From: Desulfotomaculum sp.
GTDB lineage: Bacteria > Bacillota > Desulfotomaculia > Desulfotomaculales > Nap2-2B
Assembly: GCA_003445555.1 (NCBI GenBank)
Contig: DMDI01000086.1
Coordinates: 1 to 5,338, forward strand
Reading direction: 5' to 3'
DNA: 5,338 bases
Made by a program: the position numbers and the translations under genes. Numbering within the stretch: the first letter of the stretch is position 1; every line of letters begins with the position of its first letter. Of this stretch, positions 1-5,338 are shown one piece after another. The notes beneath the pieces are model-generated. The model made no database searches and was not told the DNA's origin. It saw only the letters and a list, made by a program, of their open reading frames with translations.

Positions 1-519
1 TATGTTCCTTCTTCGCTTACCGGCCGCTTGCCTTCACCGGGTCAGGAAATACGGCTTTTTACCTGTCTTATGGTTCAGGAAAATAACCTTTCTTTGTTTG
101 GTTTTTTTACCTCCGCTGAATTAGATTTCTTTCGCCGTCTGTTGAATGTAGACGGGATTGGACCAAAGGGAGCCCTAAAAGTTCTTTCTACTTTTAATTC
201 GGAAGCGCTGCGTTTAGCCATAATTAAGGAAGATGTAAATATGCTCATCTCAGCGCCTGGCATAGGAAAAAAAACAGCCCGGCGGATGATATTGGAATTA
301 AAGGATGGGCTAATCGCCAAAGGCGAGGAGATAGACCTTACGCATTCGTCAGATCTGGACGAAGAAGAAAAAGACGCCCTGGCGGCTTTAATAGCCCTTG
401 GTTTTGATGTTCCCGCGGCTAAAAAAGCACTTCTGTTTATCCCGGCGAAGGAGAAAGATAACCTTAAAGCCGGTGAAATGGTAAAGCAGGCTTTACAGTA
501 CCTCCACAGACAAAAGTAA
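1..519 (+). CDS. ruvA: Holliday junction branch migration protein RuvA, 5'-truncated by window edge
   Basis: RuvA binds four-way DNA junctions as a tetramer and loads the RuvB motor for branch migration during recombinational repair. The frame is open from base 1 (YVPSSLTGRLPSPGQEIRL), so 172 codons are present of about 200; roughly 30 N-terminal residues of the OB-fold domain I lie outside the window. The TTG at 28 falls inside the conserved domain and is not the real start. Domain I ends in SLFGF (about 91-105). Domain II carries two helix-hairpin-helix DNA-binding motifs, VDGIGPKGA (about 148-174) and APGIGKKTA (about 253-279). A charged linker (DLDEEEKD) leads to C-terminal domain III, ALIALGFDVPAAKKAL, which contacts RuvB. 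The usual acidic-pin pair of domain I, Glu-Asp, reads Glu-Asn here (79-84). The stop is 39 bp before ruvB, so the two are very probably co-transcribed; ruvC would be expected upstream. Confidence 0.96.
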   Translation, partial: YVPSSLTGRLPSPGQEIRLFTCLMVQENNLSLFGFFTSAELDFFRRLLNVDGIGPKGALKVLSTFNSEALRLAIIKEDVNMLISAPGIGKKTARRMILELKDGLIAKGEEIDLTHSSDLDEEEKDALAALIALGFDVPAAKKALLFIPAKEKDNLKAGEMVKQALQYLHRQK

Positions 520-558
520 TTTATCAATTTACCCAGGAAACAGGCAGGTGATTATATC

Positions 559-1569
559 GTGAAAGAACGCCTTCTTTCCCCAGTTTTTAAAACAGAGGAT
601 GATCAGATTGAAAATAGCTTGCGGCCGCGCAAATTAATAAATTTTATCGGTCAAACCAAAATCAAAGAAAGTTTGGATATTTTTATTAAAGCAGCCCAAA
701 GCCGTGAAGAAACTTTGGATCATATTTTGCTTTCCGGTCCGCCGGGTTTAGGAAAAACTACCCTGGCCGGTATTATTGCTAATGAATTAAACGTAAATAT
801 TTCGATTACTTCCGGTCCGGCTATTGAGCGTCCCGGAGATTTAGCGGCTATTTTAACCAATCTGTCTGCCGGCGATGTTTTGTTCATTGATGAAATTCAC
901 CGTCTAAGCCGGCCGGTGGAAGAAGTATTTTACCCGGCCATGGAGGATTTTGCTTTAGATATTATCATTGGCAAGGGTCCTGGGGCGCGTTCCTTGCGCT
1001 TGAACTTGCCTCCCTTTACTTTAATTGGGGCTACCACTCGGGCGGGTTTGCTAACTTCCCCTTTACGCGATCGCTTTGGCATTATCGGTCGCCTGGATTA
1101 TTACCAGCAAAGCGAACTGGTGCAAATTATTTACCGGGCGGCAGCCATTTTAAAAATACCGGTTGACTTAGAAGGGGCGGCAGAAATTGCTAACCGGTCA
1201 AGAGGTACCCCGCGCGTTTCTCTTAGGCTTTTAAAGCGGGTGCGCGATTATGTTCAGGTACGGGCGGCCGGAATAATTACCGGTGAAATAGCTAAAGAGG
1301 CCTTGCAGTTTTTTGAGGTGGATTCTTTAGGGTTAGATTATACCGACCGTAAAATCTTGCACTTAATTATTGAAAAATTTACCGGCGGCCCCGTAGGACT
1401 GGACACTTTAGCTGCCGCCACAGGAGAGGAAAAAGATACCATAGAAGACGTATACGAACCGTATTTACTGCAGGTCGGCCTGATTAACCGTACGTCTCGC
1501 GGCCGGGTGGCCACCTCTTTGGCTTACAAGCACTTAAAATTAGCCGAACCTAAACTTTTTATGGAGTAA
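559..1569 (+). CDS. ruvB: Holliday junction branch migration ATPase RuvB
   Basis: RuvB is the hexameric AAA+ motor that pulls DNA through the RuvA-bound Holliday junction. The 336-residue length matches the family. Visible motifs: Walker [10 protein letters not shown] (60-68), Walker B with DEIH (111-114), sensor 1 GATTRAG (157-163), arginine-finger segment PLRDRFG (168-174, Arg170), sensor 2 RGTPR (215-219), and the C-terminal winged-helix DNA-binding domain with [11 protein letters not shown] and [11 protein letters not shown] (about 276-308). The N-terminal [12 protein letters not shown] is the usual RuvB opening. The start is GTG at 559, about 8 bases after a purine-rich AGGCAGG site (542-548); an in-frame stop precedes it closely and no ATG gives the conserved N terminus. 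Just after sensor 2 the sequence is [12 protein letters not shown] where many relatives have IANRLLRRVRD, a mild variation at a position that also differs in other species. All catalytic residues are intact, so it should be functional. Confidence 0.98.
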   Translation: MKERLLSPVFKTEDDQIENSLRPRKLINFIGQTKIKESLDIFIKAAQSREETLDHILLSGPPGLGKTTLAGIIANELNVNISITSGPAIERPGDLAAILTNLSAGDVLFIDEIHRLSRPVEEVFYPAMEDFALDIIIGKGPGARSLRLNLPPFTLIGATTRAGLLTSPLRDRFGIIGRLDYYQQSELVQIIYRAAAILKIPVDLEGAAEIANRSRGTPRVSLRLLKRVRDYVQVRAAGIITGEIAKEALQFFEVDSLGLDYTDRKILHLIIEKFTGGPVGLDTLAAATGEEKDTIEDVYEPYLLQVGLINRTSRGRVATSLAYKHLKLAEPKLFME

Positions 1570-1579
1570 GAAGTATTTA

Positions 1580-1597
1580 GGATACGAGATTCTATCC
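1580..1597 (+). other. Small inverted repeat downstream of ruvB
   Basis: GGATA (1580-1584) can pair with TATCC (1593-1597). The stem can extend by GA/TC (1586-1587 with 1591-1592) if C1585 bulges out, leaving a 3-base loop. It starts 10 bases after the ruvB stop. No T-run follows (the next bases are CTCTCAACAGC), so it does not qualify as an intrinsic terminator. It could be a weak mRNA 3'-end hairpin or chance. Confidence 0.25.
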
Positions 1598-1631
1598 CTC
1601 TCAACAGCAAAAAAGTCAGAAAGGCTTAACC

Positions 1632-1637
1632 TATAAT
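1632..1637 (+). promoter_or_regulatory. Possible -10 hexamer upstream of the MFS gene
   Basis: A perfect TATAAT lies 29 bases before the MFS start codon. At 16-18 bp upstream there is only an A-rich stretch (around 1608-1615) and no TTGACA-like hexamer, so the -35 contact is absent or activator-dependent. In an AT-rich gap a chance hexamer is quite possible. If real, transcription would begin near 1644 with a leader of about 20 bases holding a GGAAAGAAAAGG purine stretch as ribosome binding site. Confidence 0.3.
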
Positions 1638-1666
1638 TATTTACTATAAAGGAAAGAAAAGGATAT

Positions 1667-3097
1667 ATGCAAGATTCCTGCGAATTAAAAATAGAAGAAG
1701 TTCATAAAGTTGACCAGGAAGCATTACTTAAAAAATACGCCCTAATTATAGTTATGGTGGCCTCTTTTTTAACTCCTTTTATGGGCAGCGCAGTTAACCT
1801 GGCTATACCGGCTATTGGAAAAACATTTAACAGCACCGCGCTTCAGCTTAGCTGGGTTGTAAGCAGTTACCTGCTGGCCTCGGCCGCTTTTTTGCTGCCC
1901 TTAGGCAGACTGGCCGATATTATTGGCCGAAAAAAGATTTTTACCGCGGGAATCATAATTTTTCCTTTGTTTTCCATGCTTTGCGGATTAGCCTGGTCTG
2001 TTAAAGCCTTGATTTTTTTTAGAATCTTACAAGGAATAGGGGGAGCCATGATATTCGGTACCAGTATGGCGATCCTGACTTCTGTCTTTCCCCCTCAAGA
2101 AAGAGGTAAGGTGCTGGGCCTAAACGTAGCTACCGTATATACCGGCCTGTCTTTGGGGCCGGTGTTGGGAGGGGTAATAAATCACCACCTGGGATGGCCG
2201 TTTATCTTTTATTTTAACACTTTATTAAGTGCGTTAATTGTGCCCCTGATATTTACTAAGCTAAAAGGGGAATGGTTTGGAGCCAGGGGTGAAAGCTTTG
2301 ACTTTAGCGGCGCTTTCCTTTATACCTTAGGTATTATTGCGTTTCTATACGGATTATCAACAGTGTCTACCTCAGGATGGGGGAAATTGATTTTCCTGCT
2401 TGGGCTGGTGATATTGGCAATTTATATCAGGCATGAAGCCAAAATAAAACAGCCTATTTTAAACATAAAACTTTTTCGTAAAAACATCACCTTTATTTTT
2501 TCTAATCTAGCCGCCCTTATTAACTATAGTGCTACCTTCGCCGTAGGTTTTTTGCTTTCTATATACCTGCAAGTTGTGGGTAAATATGATTCCCAGACGG
2601 CGGGGCTAATTCTTCTTTCTCAACCGGTGCTTATGGCCTTGCTTTCCCCCTTTGCAGGCGCCCTTTCTGACCATGTAGAGCCGAGGGTGGTGGCCTCTTT
2701 GGGAATGGGACTGACTACCGCGGGTCTTTTTTTGTTTCACTTTTTAACCGGTTCAACTCTTCTGTGGCTGGTTATAGTCAATCTTGCCCTGTTGGGAATA
2801 GGTTTTGCCCTTTTCTCTTCCCCAAACAGCAATGCGGTAATGGGGGCAGTGGAAAAAAGGTTTTACGGCGTAGCGTCCTCAACTCTTGGTACGATGAGGC
2901 TTGTGGGGCAAGCAATAAGCATGGCCATAGCAACGTTAGTTATGGGCCTTTACCTGGGCAATGTTCAATTGGAATTGGCCCATCCTGATTTAATCCTGAA
3001 AAGTATTAAAATATTATTTATTATCTTTGCTCTTACCTGTCTTGGCGGCATATTTGCTTCTTTAGCCAGGGGAAAGGTGGTGCAGAGAACAGACTAA
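1667..3097 (+). CDS. MFS transporter, DHA2 (EmrB/QacA-like) 14-helix drug efflux family
   Basis: This is an inner-membrane secondary transporter, probably a proton-driven exporter of drugs or other small hydrophobic compounds; the substrate cannot be read from the sequence. At 476 residues it has about 14 hydrophobic segments: roughly six in 24-196, two central ones (about 213-254) and six in 275-466, the DHA2 layout. Family motifs: GRLADIIGRKK in the loop after helix 2 (80-90, motif A), RILQGIGGAM in helix 4 (119-128, motif B) and GLSLGPVLGG in helix 5 (160-169, motif C, typical of exporters). A cytoplasmic FDFSGA segment precedes the central helices, and SSPNSNAVMG with VEKRFYGVASS lies late in the protein. 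Helix 1 reads FMGSAVNLAIP, without the aspartate usual in DHA2 drug pumps. The ATG at 1667 follows purine-rich GGAAAGAAAAGG; the first 23 residues are hydrophilic. It interrupts the ruvB-to-spoIID/queA order, and no regulator gene adjoins it. Confidence 0.93.
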   Translation: MQDSCELKIEEVHKVDQEALLKKYALIIVMVASFLTPFMGSAVNLAIPAIGKTFNSTALQLSWVVSSYLLASAAFLLPLGRLADIIGRKKIFTAGIIIFPLFSMLCGLAWSVKALIFFRILQGIGGAMIFGTSMAILTSVFPPQERGKVLGLNVATVYTGLSLGPVLGGVINHHLGWPFIFYFNTLLSALIVPLIFTKLKGEWFGARGESFDFSGAFLYTLGIIAFLYGLSTVSTSGWGKLIFLLGLVILAIYIRHEAKIKQPILNIKLFRKNITFIFSNLAALINYSATFAVGFLLSIYLQVVGKYDSQTAGLILLSQPVLMALLSPFAGALSDHVEPRVVASLGMGLTTAGLFLFHFLTGSTLLWLVIVNLALLGIGFALFSSPNSNAVMGAVEKRFYGVASSTLGTMRLVGQAISMAIATLVMGLYLGNVQLELAHPDLILKSIKILFIIFALTCLGGIFASLARGKVVQRTD

Positions 3098-3099
3098 AA

Positions 3100-3131
3100 T
3101 TGATTATGGCAAAACTCGCAGGGCTTATAAT
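3100..3131 (+). promoter_or_regulatory. Weak promoter candidate just after the MFS stop
   Basis: TTGATT (3100-3105) and a perfect TATAAT (3126-3131, continuing as ATATAAC) are separated by 20 bp, longer than the preferred 16-18 bp. It would give a leader of about 145 bases for the SpoIID-like gene. It is a poorer candidate than the TATAAT at 3225 by position. No terminator hairpin for the MFS transcript is visible in this gap. Confidence 0.25.
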
Positions 3132-3201
3132 ATATAACAAATTTATCTAATCCCGTCGGCCGTAAAGAATTCCAGCCACCGTCACATCTAAAAAATGTTA
3201 T

Positions 3202-3230
3202 GGGACTATTAAAGGGGACTATTGTATAAT
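3202..3230 (+). promoter_or_regulatory. Probable promoter of the SpoIID-like gene
   Basis: A perfect TATAAT at 3225-3230, directly preceded by TG, lies 53 bases before the ATG; transcription would begin near 3237. The 17-bp-spaced upstream hexamer is GGGACT, a poor match to TTGACA, so this may depend on an activator or be only part of the signal. I looked for sporulation-type sigma-E and sigma-G patterns (CATACA-like or CATnnTA -10 elements with matching -35) and did not see a convincing one. A dedicated promoter makes sense because the MFS gene separates this gene from ruvB. Confidence 0.45.
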
Positions 3231-3247
3231 ACTGATAGTTATTAAAG
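3202..3247 (+). repeat. Short direct repeats around the 3225 -10 box
   Basis: GGGACTATT occurs at 3202-3210 and again at 3215-3223, a 13-bp period. TATTAAAG occurs at 3207-3214 and 3240-3247, 33 bp apart (about three helical turns), bracketing the -10. In addition ACTAT (3218-3222) and ATAGT (3235-3239) form an inverted pair around TATAAT. The layout resembles a regulator binding region, but each unit is short and AT-rich. Confidence 0.4.
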
Positions 3248-3271
3248 ACAATGGCTCCAAAATATTGAGAT

Positions 3272-3277
3272 AGGAGG
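3272..3277 (+). promoter_or_regulatory. Strong ribosome binding site of the SpoIID-like gene
   Basis: AGGAGG sits 6 bases before ATG 3284. It is a perfect anti-16S match at good spacing and fixes the start codon, which also opens a clean signal peptide. Confidence 0.85.
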
Positions 3278-3283
3278 GAAAAA

Positions 3284-4732
3284 ATGCGACGAAAAAAGAT
3301 AATTTTTTTATTGGGGCTCCTTCTTTTAATACCCGGCGTGAGTATGGCAGAAACCGGTAATCAGCTACCGGAAACCGTAAGGGTAGGGTTGGTTCAGCAG
3401 GCACCCTTTTTAACCTTTTCGGTTAACGGAAGTTATCAGTTAATTGATCAAGTATCTAACCAGCAGATTAATTTAGCGGCGGATAAAAAATGGATGGTAA
3501 AAACCGTTAATGACCAGGTCGAATTGTACTTAATAAATAACAATGATTCAGGAAACGTTAGTCGCGGCGAGAATTTGTACCTCAAAGGAAGATTTAACGG
3601 ACCGGTAGTAATAAAAGCAAGGAGTTCGGAGCAGGAAAAATTGGCTGTTCTTTCGGCGGGCGGAAAATTAACGGGGTGGCCGAGTAAGCCGGCAGTAGGA
3701 GCGTTAAATTTCACGCCCCTACAATATGTTAAAGAAAAAACAAAACTGCCCTCAGGTAAAATAGTAGTTTTGGGCCAACAAGCCTCAAAAGAAATTGACT
3801 TAACCTCAGGTCAAAACCTGTTTACGCTGTATAATGTTGAGCCGGCCAACCGTTACCGGGGCAGCCTTGAGTTCCGTGTCACCCCTGAGGGACTTACGGC
3901 TATAAATACCTTGCCCTTAGAAGAATATTTAATAGGGGTGGTTCCCAATGAAATGTACGCCCAGTGGCCGGTTGAAGCCTTAAAAGCCCAGGCCGTAGTT
4001 GCCCGCAGCTATGTACTGGCCCAAATGGGTTCATATAACCAACAAGGCTTTGACGTCCTGGCTACCCAGGCCAGTCAGGTTTACCGGGGGGCGAATAGTG
4101 AAAATCCTATAACCACGCAAGCGGTTTGTTCAACGAAAGGAGAAATTTTAACTTACGGCGGCCGGCCCGTTGACGCTGTTTTTCACAGCAGCAGCGGTGG
4201 TTTTACCGAAAATAGTGAAGAGGTGTGGAAGAATTCCCTGGCTTACCTGCGGAGCAGACCAGACCCCCATGATAACAACGAAAAACATTATAACTGGTCA
4301 GTTAGTTATACTCAAGAGCAGTTAAAACAGCAGTTGGCCGGTAAAAAACAATGGCGCCAAGGGGACAAGTACATTGAGCCGGTCAACTTCAAGGAAATTA
4401 CGGACCTGGTAGAGCTTGAACGAACCTCCTCGGCGGCCCGGGTAAAGCGTTTAGCCTTATGCGGTATAGGGCCGGATGAGCAGGAATTAAAGGTGGAAAT
4501 TTACAATGCGGACGCGGTCCGGACTCTTTTAGGCTTGAAAAGTGCTTTTTTCACCCTGGAAAAAACTTTTAACGCCGAGCAAAAGCTAGAAATGGTTACT
4601 TTTCGGGGAAATGGCTGGGGCCACGGGATAGGAATGTCCCAATACGGCGCTCTGGGAATGGCCAGACAGGGTTTTAATTACCGCGCTATTTTATTATACT
4701 ATTATACAGGAGTTGATTTAAAAAAGTGGTAA
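3284..4732 (+). CDS. Secreted SpoIID/LytB-domain protein (probable peptidoglycan-cleaving enzyme)
   Basis: SpoIID-family proteins are lytic transglycosylases acting on peptidoglycan glycan strands; the founding member works in forespore engulfment. The 482 residues start with a signal peptide: MRRKK, a leucine-rich core (6-16), and a likely cut after SMA (22). Residues about 28-190 form a beta-rich N-terminal region beginning VRVGLVQQAPFLTFSVNG. The SpoIID domain follows: LPLEEYLIGVVPNEM (210-224, with Glu223 at the expected catalytic position), WPVEALKAQAVVARSY (228-243), HSSSGG (301-306), and the closing GNGWGHGIGMSQYGA (about 442-456). It is well longer than the roughly 340-residue engulfment SpoIID, so it may be a vegetative or sporulation paralogue; for that reason I give no symbol. 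The cysteine pair that binds zinc in Clostridioides difficile SpoIID is not evident after HSSSGG. It sits directly before queA, with 33 bp between them. Confidence 0.93.
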   Translation: MRRKKIIFLLGLLLLIPGVSMAETGNQLPETVRVGLVQQAPFLTFSVNGSYQLIDQVSNQQINLAADKKWMVKTVNDQVELYLINNNDSGNVSRGENLYLKGRFNGPVVIKARSSEQEKLAVLSAGGKLTGWPSKPAVGALNFTPLQYVKEKTKLPSGKIVVLGQQASKEIDLTSGQNLFTLYNVEPANRYRGSLEFRVTPEGLTAINTLPLEEYLIGVVPNEMYAQWPVEALKAQAVVARSYVLAQMGSYNQQGFDVLATQASQVYRGANSENPITTQAVCSTKGEILTYGGRPVDAVFHSSSGGFTENSEEVWKNSLAYLRSRPDPHDNNEKHYNWSVSYTQEQLKQQLAGKKQWRQGDKYIEPVNFKEITDLVELERTSSAARVKRLALCGIGPDEQELKVEIYNADAVRTLLGLKSAFFTLEKTFNAEQKLEMVTFRGNGWGHGIGMSQYGALGMARQGFNYRAILLYYYTGVDLKKW

Positions 4733-4747
4733 AATGTTGAGCCCGGC

Positions 4748-4752
4748 GGAGG
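4748..4752 (+). promoter_or_regulatory. Ribosome binding site deciding the queA start
   Basis: GGAGG lies 13 bases before TTG 4766 and 22 before TTG 4775. Both spacings are long, but the first is much more plausible. No in-frame ATG or GTG gives the conserved N terminus: the upstream frame runs back to the SpoIID-like stop at 4730-4732, with no ATG, GTG or other TTG. A nine-codon ATG frame (4734-4763) spans this site and ends two bases before TTG 4766, which could help bring ribosomes to the start. Confidence 0.55.
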
Positions 4753-4765
4753 TCAGGCTTTAACC

Positions 4766-4783
4766 TTGGATATATTGGATATA
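4766..4783 (+). repeat. Tandem 9-bp duplication at the queA start
   Basis: TTGGATATA is present twice in direct contact (4766-4774 and 4775-4783). Because the unit is nine bases, both copies keep the queA frame and each opens with a TTG codon (MDI-LDI-NEF), so translation could begin at either. The second start gives MDINEFNYYLPPEL, closer to the usual length of QueA N termini; the first has the better distance to the ribosome binding site. Confidence 0.75.
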
Positions 4784-5170
4784 AATGAGTTTAATTATTA
4801 CTTGCCCCCGGAATTAATTGCCCAGGAACCTTTGCCTCAAAGGGATAAATCCCGGCTTATGGTTTTAGACCGCCTATTGAGCCGGTGGGAACATAAATAT
4901 TTTTCTGATCTGGTTAATTATTTAACGCCGGGTGACGTTTTGGTTTTTAACGAGACAAAAGTAATTCCCGCCCGCCTGTATGGCCGGAAAGTAAACGGAG
5001 GGGCGAGGGTAGAAGTGCTTTTGCTGCAAGAAAAGCAGGATGGTTTGCGGTGGGAAGCCTTGGTACGTCCGGCACGGCGGATCAAAGTAGGGAACCTTTT
5101 AACTTTTGGCGAAGGCTTACTAACCGGAAAGGTAGTCGAAGAAACTACGGCGGGGGGGCGGGGTATTTAA
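4766..5170 (+). CDS. queA: S-adenosylmethionine:tRNA ribosyltransferase-isomerase QueA, N-terminal part, frame broken
   Basis: QueA transfers and isomerises the ribosyl part of S-adenosylmethionine onto 7-aminomethyl-7-deazaguanine in tRNA, giving epoxyqueuosine, the step after Tgt base exchange. The N-terminal hallmarks are clear: LPPELIAQEP (13-22), RDKSRLMVLDR (26-36), LTPGDVLVFNETKVIPAR (53-70), then ARVEVLLL and WEALVRPARRIKVG. The family is about 340 residues; here a stop appears after 134 codons, at 5168-5170, right behind two G-runs (5152-5158 and 5160-5163). Dropping one G from the second run restores GGRVFNF, as expected in the family, and the frame then stays open to the window edge. 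So this is a full-length gene interrupted by a one-base error or mutation, not a short protein. Start: TTG 4766, with TTG 4775 as alternative. Its place after ruvAB and the SpoIID-like gene is conserved in Clostridia; tgt would be expected next. Confidence 0.93.
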   Translation: MDILDINEFNYYLPPELIAQEPLPQRDKSRLMVLDRLLSRWEHKYFSDLVNYLTPGDVLVFNETKVIPARLYGRKVNGGARVEVLLLQEKQDGLRWEALVRPARRIKVGNLLTFGEGLLTGKVVEETTAGGRGI

Positions 5171-5338
5171 TTTTAAAAAGAAGAAAAAATTAAGGCAGGG
5201 GGGGTTAAATTTAAACCCCCACCAGAAAAAAATTGGTTTAAGCCCCTTCCCCCCCAAAATAAAAAAAAAACCGGCGACCCCACCCCCTACCCAAACAATT
5301 ATTTCCCGCCAACAAGGGCCCGTGCGGCGCCCACCCCC
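5163..5338 (+). other. queA: Continuation of queA in the shifted frame, with degraded sequence
   Basis: Read from 5163 (one base out from the upstream frame), 58 codons run to the edge without a stop. The translation keeps recognisable QueA landmarks in order: IGL then SPFPPKI (5232-5261), where the family has a GxMPLPPYI segment, and QTIISRQQGPV (5292-5324), where the family has a YQTVYAR..GAVAAPTAG segment. The mismatches are concentrated around runs of one base: G at 5199-5204, C at 5216-5220 and 5249-5255, A at 5261-5270. Many altered positions look like copies of a neighbouring base. This pattern suggests low-quality base calling at the end of a contig. Catalytic or structural conclusions should not be drawn from this stretch. 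Confidence 0.75.

Noticed and set aside
28..30. TTG at 28 as the real start of ruvA
   Set aside because: The frame is open upstream to base 1 and continues the RuvA domain I pattern, so the gene runs off the left edge.
75..527. Long minus-strand open frame opposite ruvA
   Set aside because: It is the mirror of a clear RuvA coding frame, rich in Ser/Arg/Phe of the antisense type, with no recognisable domain.
1570..1666. A small gene such as DUF2905 between ruvB and the transporter
   Set aside because: The gap is only 97 bp with no ribosome binding site plus open frame of useful length before the MFS start.
2764..2988. Plus-strand 74-codon frame inside the MFS gene
   Set aside because: It lies wholly within the transporter in another frame, its translation matches nothing familiar, and no ribosome binding site precedes it.
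3107..3123. TGGCAAAACTCGCAGGG as a sigma-54 promoter
   Set aside because: The GG and GC elements are 8 bp apart, not the required 10, and the TTGCA half is missing.
3219..3404. Minus-strand frame over the spoIID-like promoter and signal peptide
   Set aside because: It is mostly antisense to the signal-peptide region, has no family resemblance and no supporting start signals.
5199..5220. G-run followed by C-run (GGGGGG TTAAATTTAA CCCCC) as a terminator hairpin
   Set aside because: It falls inside the continuing queA frame, in the stretch where runs of one base are probably erroneous, and no T-run follows.

Overview
The window looks like a chromosomal segment of an endospore-forming Clostridia-type Firmicute, possibly from the Peptococcaceae/Desulfotomaculum/Syntrophomonas neighbourhood. 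This rests on the order ruvA-ruvB-(insert)-SpoIID/LytB protein-queA, all on the plus strand, which from memory resembles the ruvCAB-spoIID-queA-tgt clusters of those bacteria. Strong AGGAGG-type ribosome binding sites, GTG/TTG starts and moderate GC fit. Taxonomy is inference; there is no rRNA or other marker here.

Layout: 1-519 is ruvA, missing about its first 30 codons beyond the left edge. 559-1569 is a complete ruvB with a GTG start. After a 97-bp gap, 1667-3097 encodes a 14-helix major facilitator superfamily efflux pump of the DHA2 (EmrB/QacA-like) type. A 186-bp gap with two perfect TATAAT hexamers and several short direct repeats leads to 3284-4732, a secreted 482-residue SpoIID/LytB-domain protein. 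queA follows 33 bp later, from a TTG start at 4766. Its reading frame breaks at a G-run near 5160, but the queA coding signal continues in the neighbouring frame to the right edge.

How the genes relate: RuvA and RuvB form the Holliday-junction branch-migration motor. QueA makes the cyclopentene-epoxide part of the queuosine tRNA modification. The SpoIID-like protein is a probable peptidoglycan-cleaving or remodelling enzyme outside the membrane. These are functionally unrelated housekeeping genes that commonly travel together. The MFS pump is the odd one out and seems to be a lineage-specific insertion.

I see no mobile element, CRISPR array, RNA gene or clearly new system. The points most worth a second look are the degraded right end (probably sequence error, not biology), a RuvA acidic-pin substitution, the MFS insertion and its missing first-helix aspartate, the repeat-rich spoIID-like promoter region, and a 9-bp duplication that gives queA two in-frame TTG starts.
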